From an uncultured bacterium (GTDB taxonomy: Bacteria; Patescibacteriota; Minisyncoccia; Phycocordibacterales; CAIZLB01), in assembly GCA_903821355.1 (NCBI GenBank), contig CAIJKW010000051.1, forward strand, positions 1 through 39,766: a stretch of 39,766 bases of DNA, written 5' to 3'. Position 1 is the first letter of the stretch. Each line of letters opens with the position of its first letter. The notes beneath the pieces were generated by a model that was not told the DNA's origin, searched no databases, and worked only from the letters and a program-made list of their open reading frames with translations. The translations under genes and the position numbers were made by a program. Positions 21,880 to 28,105 of this stretch are shown here, one piece after another.

Positions 21880-22077
21880 ATGAACTTAACACTATTCAAA
21901 ACTAAAAAAGGAAAGTGTGAATGCTGTAAAGAACAAGACAATTTAGAAAAAATTATTATTAAAGGAAACGAAGTCTTCTTATGTTCTGATTGCATTATAG
22001 GCCAAAGAGATGCAACCCAGGAAGATAATGAAGAATTCATAAAAATATGGAAGAAGAGAAATATCAAGAATTTATAG
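21880..22077 (+). CDS. Small zinc-finger protein, 65 aa
   Basis: First gene of the early region. Two knuckles: CECC (residues 13-16) and LCSDC (near residues 34-38), spaced as in treble-clef or HNH-like zinc fingers, with a conserved-looking strand IIIKGNEVFLCSDC. The C-terminal part is a charged helix. It overlaps the next gene by 31 bases. May bind DNA or a host protein; unknown. Confidence 0.6.
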   Translation: MNLTLFKTKKGKCECCKEQDNLEKIIIKGNEVFLCSDCIIGQRDATQEDNEEFIKIWKKRNIKNL

Positions 22078-22394
22078 AAGAATGCAAAGCGATCATAACC
22101 GAAGCCGTGTTCACCTCACGCTGGAGCCTAGTAGAGGGATACCACCACTTAGGACAAAGAGTAATAGAACAGGGTGAAACACCGTTGCGAGTAGCACAAT
22201 CATTAGGAAAATCAGAACGCACAATTCAGTACGCAGTACAGTTCGCAGAAAAATTCCCAAACATAGATTTACTACCAGAAGGGAAAAATATAAGTTGGAG
22301 AAAAGTTATAGCATTACTCCCGAGCGGAGAAAAAAAGGTCGGTGAAGACTGCCATCACGAATGGCAATGTATTAAATGTAATAAAATAAAATGA
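22047..22394 (+). CDS. Helix-turn-helix DNA-binding protein, 115 aa
   Basis: Residues 20-62 hold an HTH: LGQRVIEQGETPLRVAQSLG followed by KSERTIQYAVQFAEKFP, similar to the N-terminal DNA-binding part of phage regulators and DUF1016-like proteins. The end has HEWQCIKCNK, a CxxC knuckle. It overlaps genes on both sides by a few bases. Likely an early regulator or replication-initiator accessory. Confidence 0.55.
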   Translation: MEEEKYQEFIEECKAIITEAVFTSRWSLVEGYHHLGQRVIEQGETPLRVAQSLGKSERTIQYAVQFAEKFPNIDLLPEGKNISWRKVIALLPSGEKKVGEDCHHEWQCIKCNKIK

Positions 22395-22882
22395 AACAAG
22401 AAATAGAACGATGCAAATGTTGCGGACACATAGTCAGCAAAAGAAAAATAGCAATATACACAGGAATGATATCAGCTCTCTACAAAGTATTCACATACTG
22501 CAAAGAAAAAAGAATTCACGAAGTCCAAACCAAACAGATAAAACAATTCTTTAATCTTAACAGCTCAGCGCGCTTTGGGGACTTGGTAATGTTTGGAGGA
22601 TTGGTCTACAAAGGAAGCAAAGGCCACTACGGACTGAACATGCAAAGAGTTGATCAGTTCTTTAAGGGAGAGTTCAAAATACCAGAGTACGTGATAAAAG
22701 ACCCCATCACAGGAAAGATAGAACAAGGCCCGGACATCACGATCCACCAACTCAAAGGATTGAACAAACTCTTAAACGAGGAAGGTGACTACAAAGCTGA
22801 GTACATCGAGAGAAACTTCAAGGAGGTAAATGTGCTAGACTACGATGGGACAGTGATAAAAACCATCAGAATGCCGAAATAA
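22391..22882 (+). CDS. Unknown early protein with N-terminal zinc knuckle, 163 aa
   Basis: Starts in the stop of the HTH gene (ATGA). RCKCCGHIV at residues 7-15 is a zinc knuckle. Residues 25-85 are helical with KQIKQFFNLNSSARFGDLVM, which could be a winged-helix fold, followed by VYKGSKGHYGLN. Located at the start of the early operon it may be a replication or transcription factor. I do not recognise a family. Confidence 0.55.
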   Translation: MKQEIERCKCCGHIVSKRKIAIYTGMISALYKVFTYCKEKRIHEVQTKQIKQFFNLNSSARFGDLVMFGGLVYKGSKGHYGLNMQRVDQFFKGEFKIPEYVIKDPITGKIEQGPDITIHQLKGLNKLLNEEGDYKAEYIERNFKEVNVLDYDGTVIKTIRMPK

Positions 22883-22894
22883 GGTTATGCACTG

Positions 22895-22924
22895 TTGACA
22901 ATGTCCTATGACATAGAGTACAAT
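22895..22924 (+). promoter_or_regulatory. Sigma-70 promoter upstream of small early genes
   Basis: TTGACA (22895-22900), 18-bp spacer, TACAAT (22919-22924). ATG 22934 follows 9 bases behind, so the transcript is nearly or fully leaderless. Confidence 0.8.
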
Positions 22925-22933
22925 GAATGTAAT

Positions 22934-23071
22934 ATGAAATTCAGACACTTACTATGCGCTGACTGCAAAGCAGAGATGCGAAAAGCGGAGGCAAAATACA
23001 AAGCAATAAGACGGTTAAAAATAAAACAAAGGTCGAAACAACAATCGGGTAAAATTAAAATAAAAAAATGA
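22934..23071 (+). CDS. Small basic protein with CxxC, 45 aa
   Basis: Product MKFRHLLCADCKAEMRKAEA then a very basic tail (KAIRRLKIKQRSKQQSGK). LCADC is a half zinc knuckle. Leaderless start behind a good promoter. The stop overlaps the next start (ATGA at 23068-23071). Probably nucleic-acid-binding because of its charge; unknown. Confidence 0.6.
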   Translation: MKFRHLLCADCKAEMRKAEAKYKAIRRLKIKQRSKQQSGKIKIKK

Positions 23072-23193
23072 ATACATTACAAAAAAAAATAGCAATAAAT
23101 AATTCTCGCAAACTAAAAATACAAACTGCATTCTATATCTTAGCAGGCATAGGTGCATTTTTATTAATGGCTTGGGGAGAAGGACACTTATGA
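23068..23193 (+). CDS. Small membrane protein, 41 aa
   Basis: Basic N-terminus (MNTLQKKIAINNSRKLKIQ) then one hydrophobic helix TAFYILAGIGAFLLMAWG, ending GEGHL. Start and stop overlap neighbours by four bases each (ATGA at both ends), so it is part of a coupled operon. Single-span membrane protein of unknown function. Confidence 0.6.
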   Translation: MNTLQKKIAINNSRKLKIQTAFYILAGIGAFLLMAWGEGHL

Positions 23194-23333
23194 ATCGAGA
23201 AATGTTCAAAGAGCTCACAGGCGAAAACCCAGAGGACGTAATGGGTAACGACTGGTCAAATCAAATGGCAGAATGGGATGAGGAAGACCAGCAAGAAGAG
23301 CTAGACGAAGACATAGACGAAGAGGAAGAATAA
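23190..23333 (+). CDS. Small acidic protein, 47 aa
   Basis: Product starts MNREMFKELTGENPEDVMGN and ends in a run of E and D (EELDEDIDEEEE). Very acidic, the opposite of the 22934 protein; it could mimic DNA or bind a basic partner. Coupled to the membrane protein gene by ATGA. Confidence 0.6.
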   Translation: MNREMFKELTGENPEDVMGNDWSNQMAEWDEEDQQEELDEDIDEEEE

Positions 23334-23351
23334 AATTAATAAATAAAAAAC

Positions 23352-23504
23352 ATGATAAATAAAGATATAAGATTTACATGCGATGACTGTAAACACTCCT
23401 GGAAGGGGAGCGAGTACAACGAAGAAGAAGATCAGGTACTATTTCATGATGGACATAGATGCCCAAAATGTGATAGCACAGAAATAAGTGGAGAAGATTT
23501 ATAA
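23352..23504 (+). CDS. Zinc-ribbon protein, 50 aa
   Basis: Product MINKDIRFTCDDCKHSWKGS ... HRCPKCDSTEISGEDL: two CxxC knuckles (C10/C13 and C37/C40) 24 residues apart, a complete zinc ribbon as in small transcription- or DNA-binding proteins. Lies upstream of the exonuclease gene. Confidence 0.65.
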   Translation: MINKDIRFTCDDCKHSWKGSEYNEEEDQVLFHDGHRCPKCDSTEISGEDL

Positions 23505-23521
23505 TTAAAGGGGAACAATTG

Positions 23522-23569
23522 ATGCTGGGTATATGCGGTTCCGCTTTGCCCAGCGCCAATTCCAAATAA
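23522..23569 (+). promoter_or_regulatory. Leader hairpin with possible 15-aa ORF before exonuclease
   Basis: GCTGGG (23524-23529) pairs with CCCAGC (23549-23554), with an inner GCGG/CCGC stem (23535-23538 with 23541-23544). A 15-codon ORF (ATG 23522 to TAA 23569) spans it, preceded by AAAGGGG at 23508-23514. It ends 2 bases before the exonuclease start. A translational control element is possible. Confidence 0.45.
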
Positions 23570-23571
23570 AA

Positions 23572-24303
23572 ATGGCAAAATATGAATTCGATGAAGTAAA
23601 GCATAGGCATACGTTAGATGGCAAATCACTCACAGGATGCACAACCATCCTTGGAGTAATAGCAAAGCCAGCTCTCATACCTTGGGCGGCCAACATGGTA
23701 GCTAATTGTATAAAAGAAAAAGCAGACTTTTATCACAAACCAGATAGCGACATAAACTACTACTATGTGTCAGAAGAACTATTAGAAGAAGCCAGAACAG
23801 CCCACAGTAAGCGCAAAGATAAGGCAGGAGAATGGGGAACTAAACTCCACGCAGAAGTAGAGAGATATATTCTGAACACAATGGCCATAGACGGAAACGC
23901 CATAGACAAAACCGAGTACGACCCGAGCATAAGTCAATTTATAGAATGGGCCAAAAGAAACAATGTAAAGTTCCTAGCCAGTGAGAAGAATGTATATTCA
24001 GAACAGATGTGGACCGGAGGAATAGTAGACTTTATATGCGAAATAGACGGCAAGAGATGGGTGGGGGATATTAAAAGTAGTGGATCAGGAATTTATGCGG
24101 AGAATTTTTGGCAGACCTCAGGTTATGACTTAATGTTACAAGAAATGGGTGAACCACCAGCAGACGGATACTTAATACTCAACATAAAGGAGAACGGAGA
24201 ATTCAATGAGAAACGCAACATAAGCGTAGAAGAAAACCAAAAGGCATTCCTATCTTGCCTCAATATTTATAGGACATTAGAAAAAATTAAAAGTAATTTA
24301 TAA
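23572..24303 (+). CDS. RecB/Cas4-like PD-(D/E)XK exonuclease, 243 aa
   Basis: ATG 23572 (MAKYEFDEVKHRHTLDG) is chosen because the longer frame runs through the leader hairpin. H93 in WGTKLHAEVE, D153 in TGGIVDF, D166 and K168 in VGDIKSS and Q181/Y185 in QTSGYDLM form the metal site and QxxxY motif of the RecB/Cas4 nuclease family. It probably resects DNA ends for phage recombination and is followed by a possible single-strand-binding partner. Confidence 0.8.
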   Translation: MAKYEFDEVKHRHTLDGKSLTGCTTILGVIAKPALIPWAANMVANCIKEKADFYHKPDSDINYYYVSEELLEEARTAHSKRKDKAGEWGTKLHAEVERYILNTMAIDGNAIDKTEYDPSISQFIEWAKRNNVKFLASEKNVYSEQMWTGGIVDFICEIDGKRWVGDIKSSGSGIYAENFWQTSGYDLMLQEMGEPPADGYLILNIKENGEFNEKRNISVEENQKAFLSCLNIYRTLEKIKSNL

Positions 24304-24308
24304 AAAAC

Positions 24309-24665
24309 ATGAAATTCACAAAAAAAACATCAGTGGGTGCTTGGTTAAAAAAAGGAGAGGAAATAAAAGACGAAGACATTATAACCATAGCTAGTCAGAT
24401 CAAAGAGATAGAGGGCGGGCAATATGGCCCACAGCAGGTATGCTTGGCAAAAACAAAGGACGGGAAAGAAGGGAATGTAGGGGTCAACCAGACATCAATA
24501 AACAACCTTATAGACGCATACGGAGAAGAAGACATGGATTGGGTAGGGAAGGAAGTAAAAGTATGGCTAATGAAAGACTTTAAGGACGGGAAACTACAAT
24601 ATAAAATGTATTTATCACACCCAAACGCGGAGATGACAGAAGATGGGTTTGTAATACCAAACTAA
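24309..24665 (+). CDS. Unknown protein next to exonuclease, OB-fold candidate, 118 aa
   Basis: Beta-rich with an expected OB-like pattern: QYGPQQVCLAKTKDGKEGNV, VGKEVKVWLMKDF, LQYKMYLSHP. Such proteins next to a RecB-like exonuclease are often single-strand DNA-binding or annealing partners, and I suggest that with caution. No membrane or catalytic motif. Starts 5 nt after the exonuclease stop. Confidence 0.5.
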   Translation: MKFTKKTSVGAWLKKGEEIKDEDIITIASQIKEIEGGQYGPQQVCLAKTKDGKEGNVGVNQTSINNLIDAYGEEDMDWVGKEVKVWLMKDFKDGKLQYKMYLSHPNAEMTEDGFVIPN

Positions 24666-24666
24666 T

Positions 24667-24732
24667 ATGTTCTGGACAATAGTATTCGCAATAGTAGTAG
24701 GAGGATTAATATTAAGTGCGTTAAATGGTTAA
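24667..24732 (+). CDS. Hydrophobic mini-protein, 21 aa
   Basis: Product MFWTIVFAIVVGGLILSALN then G: a single hydrophobic helix and nothing else. It starts 1 nt after a stop and ends 6 bases before the next ATG. Real small membrane peptides of this kind exist in phages, but chance cannot be excluded. Confidence 0.4.
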   Translation: MFWTIVFAIVVGGLILSALNG

Positions 24733-24738
24733 AAATAT

Positions 24739-25002
24739 ATGAAACTATCAAAAACAATTAAAATAAAAAAAGGTTATGTTTTTATTGATACTTGCTGTTT
24801 AGACAACGATTTAGGAAATATGCTTGATATGTTGGGTTTTGGCAATAGTGATGCTGTCGCAGGTGGTTATGAAACTATGGTATTCAAAAGCAATGGTAAA
24901 GAGGTTATTGATTGGACAGATTTAGATAAAGATAATTATCTAACAGAAGAAGAGGCAATCAAAGGTCATAAAAAAATGGTTACTAAATGGTCAAAAAAAT
25001 AA
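24739..25002 (+). CDS. Unknown protein, 87 aa
   Basis: Sequence MKLSKTIKIKKGYVFIDTCC ... WTDLDKDNYLTEEEAIKGHK. A DxDxDNYLTEEEAxxGHKxM block resembles a calcium-binding EF-hand-like or phage DUF domain. No firm family. Part of the middle gene run. Confidence 0.5.
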   Translation: MKLSKTIKIKKGYVFIDTCCLDNDLGNMLDMLGFGNSDAVAGGYETMVFKSNGKEVIDWTDLDKDNYLTEEEAIKGHKKMVTKWSKK

Positions 25003-25004
25003 TT

Positions 25005-25178
25005 ATGGACAAATACACATTAGAGCCAACCCAACACCTCATCCGCCACTGCAACCCAAAGGAGAAACAATTCTTTGACAGTAAAATGTTGCAACGAGGA
25101 GGAAAACTTATTATTAACTATCCCAAAAACTTAAATGTTATAGAAACCTCTAAACACTTTGGGGAAGTGGTGGAATAA
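25005..25178 (+). CDS. Unknown protein, 57 aa
   Basis: Product MDKYTLEPTQHLIRHCNPKE ... MLQRGGKLIINYPKNLNVIE. Start ATG 25005 lies 2 bases after the previous stop; an upstream in-frame start at 24987 overlaps the neighbour and is less likely. No recognised domain. It stands directly before the methyltransferase. Confidence 0.5.
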   Translation: MDKYTLEPTQHLIRHCNPKEKQFFDSKMLQRGGKLIINYPKNLNVIETSKHFGEVVE

Positions 25179-25180
25179 AT

Positions 25181-25763
25181 ATGAAAATTCTTAACTTATA
25201 TGCAGGGATTGGTGGCAACAGAAAGTTATGGGGAGATGAACACGAAATAACGGCAGTTGAGAATGTGCCAGAGATAGCAAAGATTTACCAAGACTTTTTT
25301 CCAAAGGATAAAGTAATTATCGCAGATGCACATCAATATTTAGAAGAACATTTTAGTAAGTTTGATTTTATTTGGAGTTCCCCCCCCCTGTCCATCTCAT
25401 AGTAGGATTAGAAAGGCAACAACACATCAAAACAAACCTATATTCCCAGATATGAAACTTTATGAGGAGATATTATTTTTGCAAGGATATTTTAATGGTA
25501 AGTATGTAGTAGAAAATGTAAGGAGTTGGTATAAACCTTTGATAGAACCACAAGAGTTAAATATGCACTACTTTTGGACTAACTTTGATATACCACCTAT
25601 GGAGAAAATAAAATCAAGGCAACACGACGGAGGAATAGAAAAATTGCAAGAACTTAAAGGATTAAATTTAGATAATTACAAAGGAGTAGATAAAAGAAAA
25701 TTATTAAGAAATTGTGTTGAACCTGAAACTGGTAAACACATTTTAGAAGTAATTAATCACTAA
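25181..25763 (+). pseudogene. DNA cytosine-5 methyltransferase interrupted at a C9 tract
   Basis: First part: LNLYAGIGGNRKLWG is motif I (SAM binding), then FIWSSPP. Nine C at 25380-25388 shift the frame, and the stop TAG comes 4 codons later. With eight C the frame continues into PPCPSHSRIRK, motif IV with the catalytic Cys, and YVVENVRSW, motif VI. So this is one gene of about 194 residues, a short C5-methyltransferase. The C tract is an error, a slippage or phase-variation site, or a real loss. Confidence 0.85.
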
Positions 25764-25768
25764 CCCTT

Positions 25769-25799
25769 TTCAGAGAATATCTGAAGAATAAAAAATATG
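25769..25799 (+). repeat. Duplicated leader sequence, copy A
   Basis: A 21-base stretch ending at the ATG of the 25797 gene recurs exactly at 26020-26040 before the 26038 gene. Copy A also carries the hairpin TTCAGA-GAATA-TCTGAA (25769-25785); copy B keeps only the right half. Confidence 0.65.
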
Positions 25800-25991
25800 G
25801 ATAACATAGAAATTTTACTAATAGGGACAGTAGGAGTAATTTTATTAGCGATATTTTGTGCTATTATTTTTATTCCGAACCCACCAAATCAAACTGAAAT
25901 AGACTCAATAAAATGTGAAAAAATAGGAGGTACACCTTTTGTTGTCCGTTGGGACGGAAGTATAAATTGTATGTTCCCACCTAAACCTTAA
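25797..25991 (+). CDS. Small membrane-anchored protein, 64 aa
   Basis: Residues 5-27 (IEILLIGTVGVILLAIFCAI) are one hydrophobic helix, followed by FIPNPPNQTE and a soluble tail with two cysteines (KCEKIGGTPFVVRWDGSINC). Probably a single-pass membrane protein with an external or cytoplasmic tail. The leader copy at 25779-25799 precedes it. Function unknown. Confidence 0.6.
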   Translation: MDNIEILLIGTVGVILLAIFCAIIFIPNPPNQTEIDSIKCEKIGGTPFVVRWDGSINCMFPPKP

Positions 25992-26020
25992 CTAATATGC
26001 AAACCAAAATAAATTATTAA
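25991..26020 (+). repeat. Leader fragment with stub ORF, MQT copy 1
   Basis: The 16-mer ACTAATATGCAAACCA at 25991-26006 recurs at 26201-26216. ATG 25997 opens a 7-codon ORF (MQTKINY). It looks like the 5' end of a lost gene. Confidence 0.5.
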
Positions 26021-26040
26021 TCTGAAGAATAAAAAATATG
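26020..26040 (+). repeat. Duplicated leader sequence, copy B
   Basis: Same 21-base leader as at 25779-25799, here before the 26038 gene. The upstream half of the hairpin is not repeated. Two different genes therefore share one leader. Confidence 0.65.
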
Positions 26041-26205
26041 ATAGATGAACTAACAAAACTAATAAAAGAGTGTGAAGAAATAAGCGGAAATTGGAATGGT
26101 AAAGAGTCAGGATATGCAGAAGAGCAAGCCAATATCGCCAATGATATTATAGAAAAGGCAGAAGAATTGATAAGACTTATAAATGAATTAAATGGGACTA
26201 ACTAA
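26038..26205 (+). CDS. Small helical protein, 55 aa
   Basis: Product MIDELTKLIKECEEISGNWN then GKESGYAEEQANIAND and a terminal helix IIEKAEELIRLINELNGTN. Acidic, all helix. It lies in the cassette region between duplicated leaders. Unknown function. Confidence 0.55.
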   Translation: MIDELTKLIKECEEISGNWNGKESGYAEEQANIANDIIEKAEELIRLINELNGTN

Positions 26206-26251
26206 TATGCAAACCACAACAGAGATAATAACTAACAAAGAGAAACAATGA
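26201..26251 (+). repeat. Leader fragment with stub ORF, MQT copy 2
   Basis: Second copy of the ACTAATATGCAAACCA 16-mer (26201-26216), opening a 14-codon ORF (ATG 26207) that overlaps ATG 26248. It also contains the 20-mer at 26230-26249 that recurs at 26601-26620. Both stubs begin with MQT. Confidence 0.5.
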
Positions 26252-26319
26252 ACAAAGAAGATGAATTAGATATACCAGACCCATATGAAGAAGAATTTGG
26301 TGAACCTTATGAAGATTAA
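26248..26319 (+). CDS. Acidic mini-protein, 23 aa
   Basis: ATG overlaps the stop of the stub ORF (ATGA at 26248-26251). Product MNKEDELDIPDPYEEEFGEP then YED: very acidic. Similar in character to the 23190 protein. Small size makes it uncertain. Confidence 0.4.
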   Translation: MNKEDELDIPDPYEEEFGEPYED

Positions 26320-26348
26320 AACAAAAGATAACTAATATGTAGAGATAG

Positions 26349-26429
26349 AATGTTGATGTCTGGGCTTTGGTGAAATAATAGTGGAGGTCATATGCCATCA
26401 AAAAGCATCTCTGCCCAGATACCAGCATT
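26349..26429. ncRNA. Structured RNA candidate in the cassette region
   Basis: A 17-base-pair stem (26349-26365 with 26413-26429; 14 Watson-Crick, 2 G-U, 1 A-C mismatch) is directly continued by a 7-bp inner stem TTTGGTG (26366-26372) with CATCAAA (26396-26402). A 10-base bulge lies on one side and the apical loop has 23 bases. It has higher GC and no ORF, and the duplicated leader at 26435 follows immediately. No known riboswitch or ribozyme core recognised. Confidence 0.55.
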
Positions 26430-26434
26430 TTATC

Positions 26435-26462
26435 AATTATTATTAAAGAGTTAAAAAATATG
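26435..26462 (+). repeat. 28-bp leader repeat, copy 1
   Basis: Bases 26435-26462 are identical to 26648-26675 and both copies end with the ATG of a gene (26460 and 26673). It contains AAAGAG some 12 bases before the start, a weak Shine-Dalgarno-like sequence. Two different genes share this leader. Confidence 0.8.
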
Positions 26463-26576
26463 AATAAAAAAGCATTAAAAGGAATATATGAAATGTACAA
26501 AGCAATGAAGAAGAAAAGTGCAGTAGAATATCACCTTATGTTAGTTCTTAAAGCAATTTTGGGAATTAAAGATTAG
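26460..26576 (+). CDS. Small helical protein, 38 aa
   Basis: Product MNKKALKGIYEMYKAMKKKS then AVEYHLMLVLKAILGIKD: basic amphipathic helices. The leader is the 28-bp repeat. Function unknown; it may be a small regulator. Confidence 0.5.
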   Translation: MNKKALKGIYEMYKAMKKKSAVEYHLMLVLKAILGIKD

Positions 26577-26600
26577 CCCCCATATTTTAGAGATAAAATT

Positions 26601-26675
26601 AACTAACAAAGAGAAACAATTAATGTGCAAATCATTACCTGCCCTCTAATTATTATTAAAGAGTTAAAAAATATG
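26601..26675 (+). repeat. 20-bp and 28-bp leader repeats, copy 2
   Basis: 26601-26620 repeats 26230-26249 (20 bp) and 26648-26675 repeats 26435-26462 (28 bp). Between them ATG 26623 opens an 8-residue ORF (MCKSLPAL). Mixed pieces of earlier leaders are joined here in front of the 26673 gene. Confidence 0.75.
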
Positions 26676-27419
26676 TGTGAACATAAAAAATTAAGAAAAG
26701 AGTTTTACAAAAACCCAGCGTTAATAGGAAGCCAATGCAATAAGTGTTTTAAGAAAGTTGATTTAGTAGTTTCAGATATATCACAGTCAGAGTGTAAACA
26801 ATTAGATTGGAAATTAGGTAGTGTAATATTACAAAGCAAAGACCCAAAGCCAGAAGATAAGTGTTGTGAGAAAATAAATTGCGACCCTAATGAATGTGAT
26901 GATTGTTTACACCCAAGCATAAATACTGAAGTAAAATGTACTTGCAAATGCCACAAACAGGAATCACCAAAATGTGTCTGTGGAGAACAAATATGTTTAG
27001 GTGGAGCAGAAGTAGAGATAGGTGGAGTATGTCATAGACCAAAAAACCCTTGTTATATTATTGACCACAAACAGGAAGTTAAACAGGAAGGGTGGGCTGA
27101 GAAACAATATAGATTTACAGAAAAACAGTTGAATTTATTTAAGCAAAACAAAATAACTTATTCGGATTTTATTTATTCCAATGAGTGTTTTATCTCCCAA
27201 GTTATAGATGAAGAAGTGGGGAAGAATTACAGTGTTTCAGAATGGCAACGAATAGGAAAAGAAAGAGGATATTTTGATTATTATGAGAAAGAAATTGTTG
27301 ACAAGGAAAGGAAAAGAATATCAAAAAGGATAGACGAATGGCACAAAGAGAATAAAAAAAGACGAGGAATATTTTGGACAGTTTCAATAGGGGCACTTAA
27401 AAATTGGTTATTTATTTAG
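26673..27419 (+). CDS. Cysteine-rich protein, 248 aa
   Basis: ATG 26673 ends the leader repeat. Cysteine clusters: QCNKCFKKV (residues 21-29), DKCCEKINCDPNECDDCLHP (about 68-87), KCTCKCHK and KCVCGEQIC (about 94-115), CHRPKNPC. This dense array suggests several zinc sites. Residues 150-240 are helical (FTEKQLNLFKQNKITYSDFI, KERKRISKRIDEWHKENKK) and end hydrophobic. No family recognised. Compare the other zinc-rich proteins in this genome. Confidence 0.6.
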   Translation: MCEHKKLRKEFYKNPALIGSQCNKCFKKVDLVVSDISQSECKQLDWKLGSVILQSKDPKPEDKCCEKINCDPNECDDCLHPSINTEVKCTCKCHKQESPKCVCGEQICLGGAEVEIGGVCHRPKNPCYIIDHKQEVKQEGWAEKQYRFTEKQLNLFKQNKITYSDFIYSNECFISQVIDEEVGKNYSVSEWQRIGKERGYFDYYEKEIVDKERKRISKRIDEWHKENKKRRGIFWTVSIGALKNWLFI

Positions 27420-27435
27420 CCTTACTTAAAACAAG

Positions 27436-27735
27436 ATGAAGATCAAGTATGACAAAACAATTTGGTGGAAAATGTGCAGAGAGAAGCTGAAGAGAGAATA
27501 TCAGGAAAGGGGAATCACAAGTTGCGAGCTGAAGTTTGATGGGTGTATGAAAGACTTTGCAATGAGTTTTCATCACCGGCACAAAAGGTGGTGGTATATT
27601 AATAAGCCAGACCTACTAGGATACTTTAATCAAACAGTTCTAACATGTGCAAGTTGCCATCAGAAGGCTGAAGCAAGCACAGAACTAACAAAATATGTCT
27701 TCAAAACTTTGCGAAACGATAACCCTGAAGGGTAA
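27436..27735 (+). CDS. HNH-like zinc nuclease / recombination protein, 99 aa
   Basis: C30 and C37, then FHHRHKRWW with H46/H47/H49, and CASCHQKAEA with C71, C74 and H75: the layout of a small HNH or NinG-type nuclease. It lies directly before RusA and is likely an accessory in recombination or end processing. An insertion-type homing role is less likely since it fits the operon. Overlaps nothing; the RusA start lies 4 bases behind its stop. Confidence 0.65.
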   Translation: MKIKYDKTIWWKMCREKLKREYQERGITSCELKFDGCMKDFAMSFHHRHKRWWYINKPDLLGYFNQTVLTCASCHQKAEASTELTKYVFKTLRNDNPEG

Positions 27736-27739
27736 ACCA

Positions 27740-28087
27740 ATGTCAAACAATTCAATTTATAAGACCATGTGTAGAGGAAACTTTCCGACAAGATATTTAT
27801 GCAATAAGGCTAAAACACTTAAAGAGGACTACCAATGGCAGATCCTTCAACAATATAAAGAGAAGCCACTAAGAGAAGAGCTGGAGGTAGAAATAAAAAC
27901 ATACCACGCAGACAAAAGGAAATGTGACTGGGATAATTTTCATAAGCTCTCTATGGACGCAATGACTGGTATGGTCTATGAAGACGATAGTCAGATAAAA
28001 AAGGCAACAGTAGAAAAGTTTATAGACAAAGAAAATCCGAGAATAGAAATAAAAATAAAAAGGTCGAGTTTGCAAAATAATAATTAA
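27740..28087 (+). CDS. rusA: RusA-type Holliday junction resolvase, 115 aa
   Basis: The signature KCDWDNFHKLSMDAMTGMVY and EDDSQI (D63, D65, D82/D83) contains the acidic residues of RusA that bind metal and cut four-way DNA junctions; basic residues (KRK, KKAT) contact DNA. Length fits the family (about 120 aa). I chose ATG 27740 (MSNNSIYKTM); a longer frame to 27695 overlaps the HNH-like gene. Acts in DNA recombination and in resolving branched DNA before packaging. Confidence 0.85.
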   Translation: MSNNSIYKTMCRGNFPTRYLCNKAKTLKEDYQWQILQQYKEKPLREELEVEIKTYHADKRKCDWDNFHKLSMDAMTGMVYEDDSQIKKATVEKFIDKENPRIEIKIKRSSLQNNN

Positions 28088-28097
28088 GTGGTATAAT
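28070..28097 (+). promoter_or_regulatory. Sigma-70 promoter of leaderless HNH gene
   Basis: TTGCAA (28070-28075), 16-bp spacer, TATAAT (28092-28097), partly inside the end of rusA. ATG 28106 is 8 bases downstream, so the transcript should begin at the start codon. Confidence 0.7.
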
Positions 28098-28105
28098 AAA
28101 AATAT

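Noticed and set aside
25362..25763. Second half of the C5-methyltransferase as an independent gene
   Set aside because: It begins in the middle of the catalytic motif and continues the first half after a single-base change in a C run, so it is one interrupted gene.
26349..26429. Hammerhead ribozyme in the structured RNA of the cassette region
   Set aside because: The conserved CTGATGA and GAAA core elements are absent.
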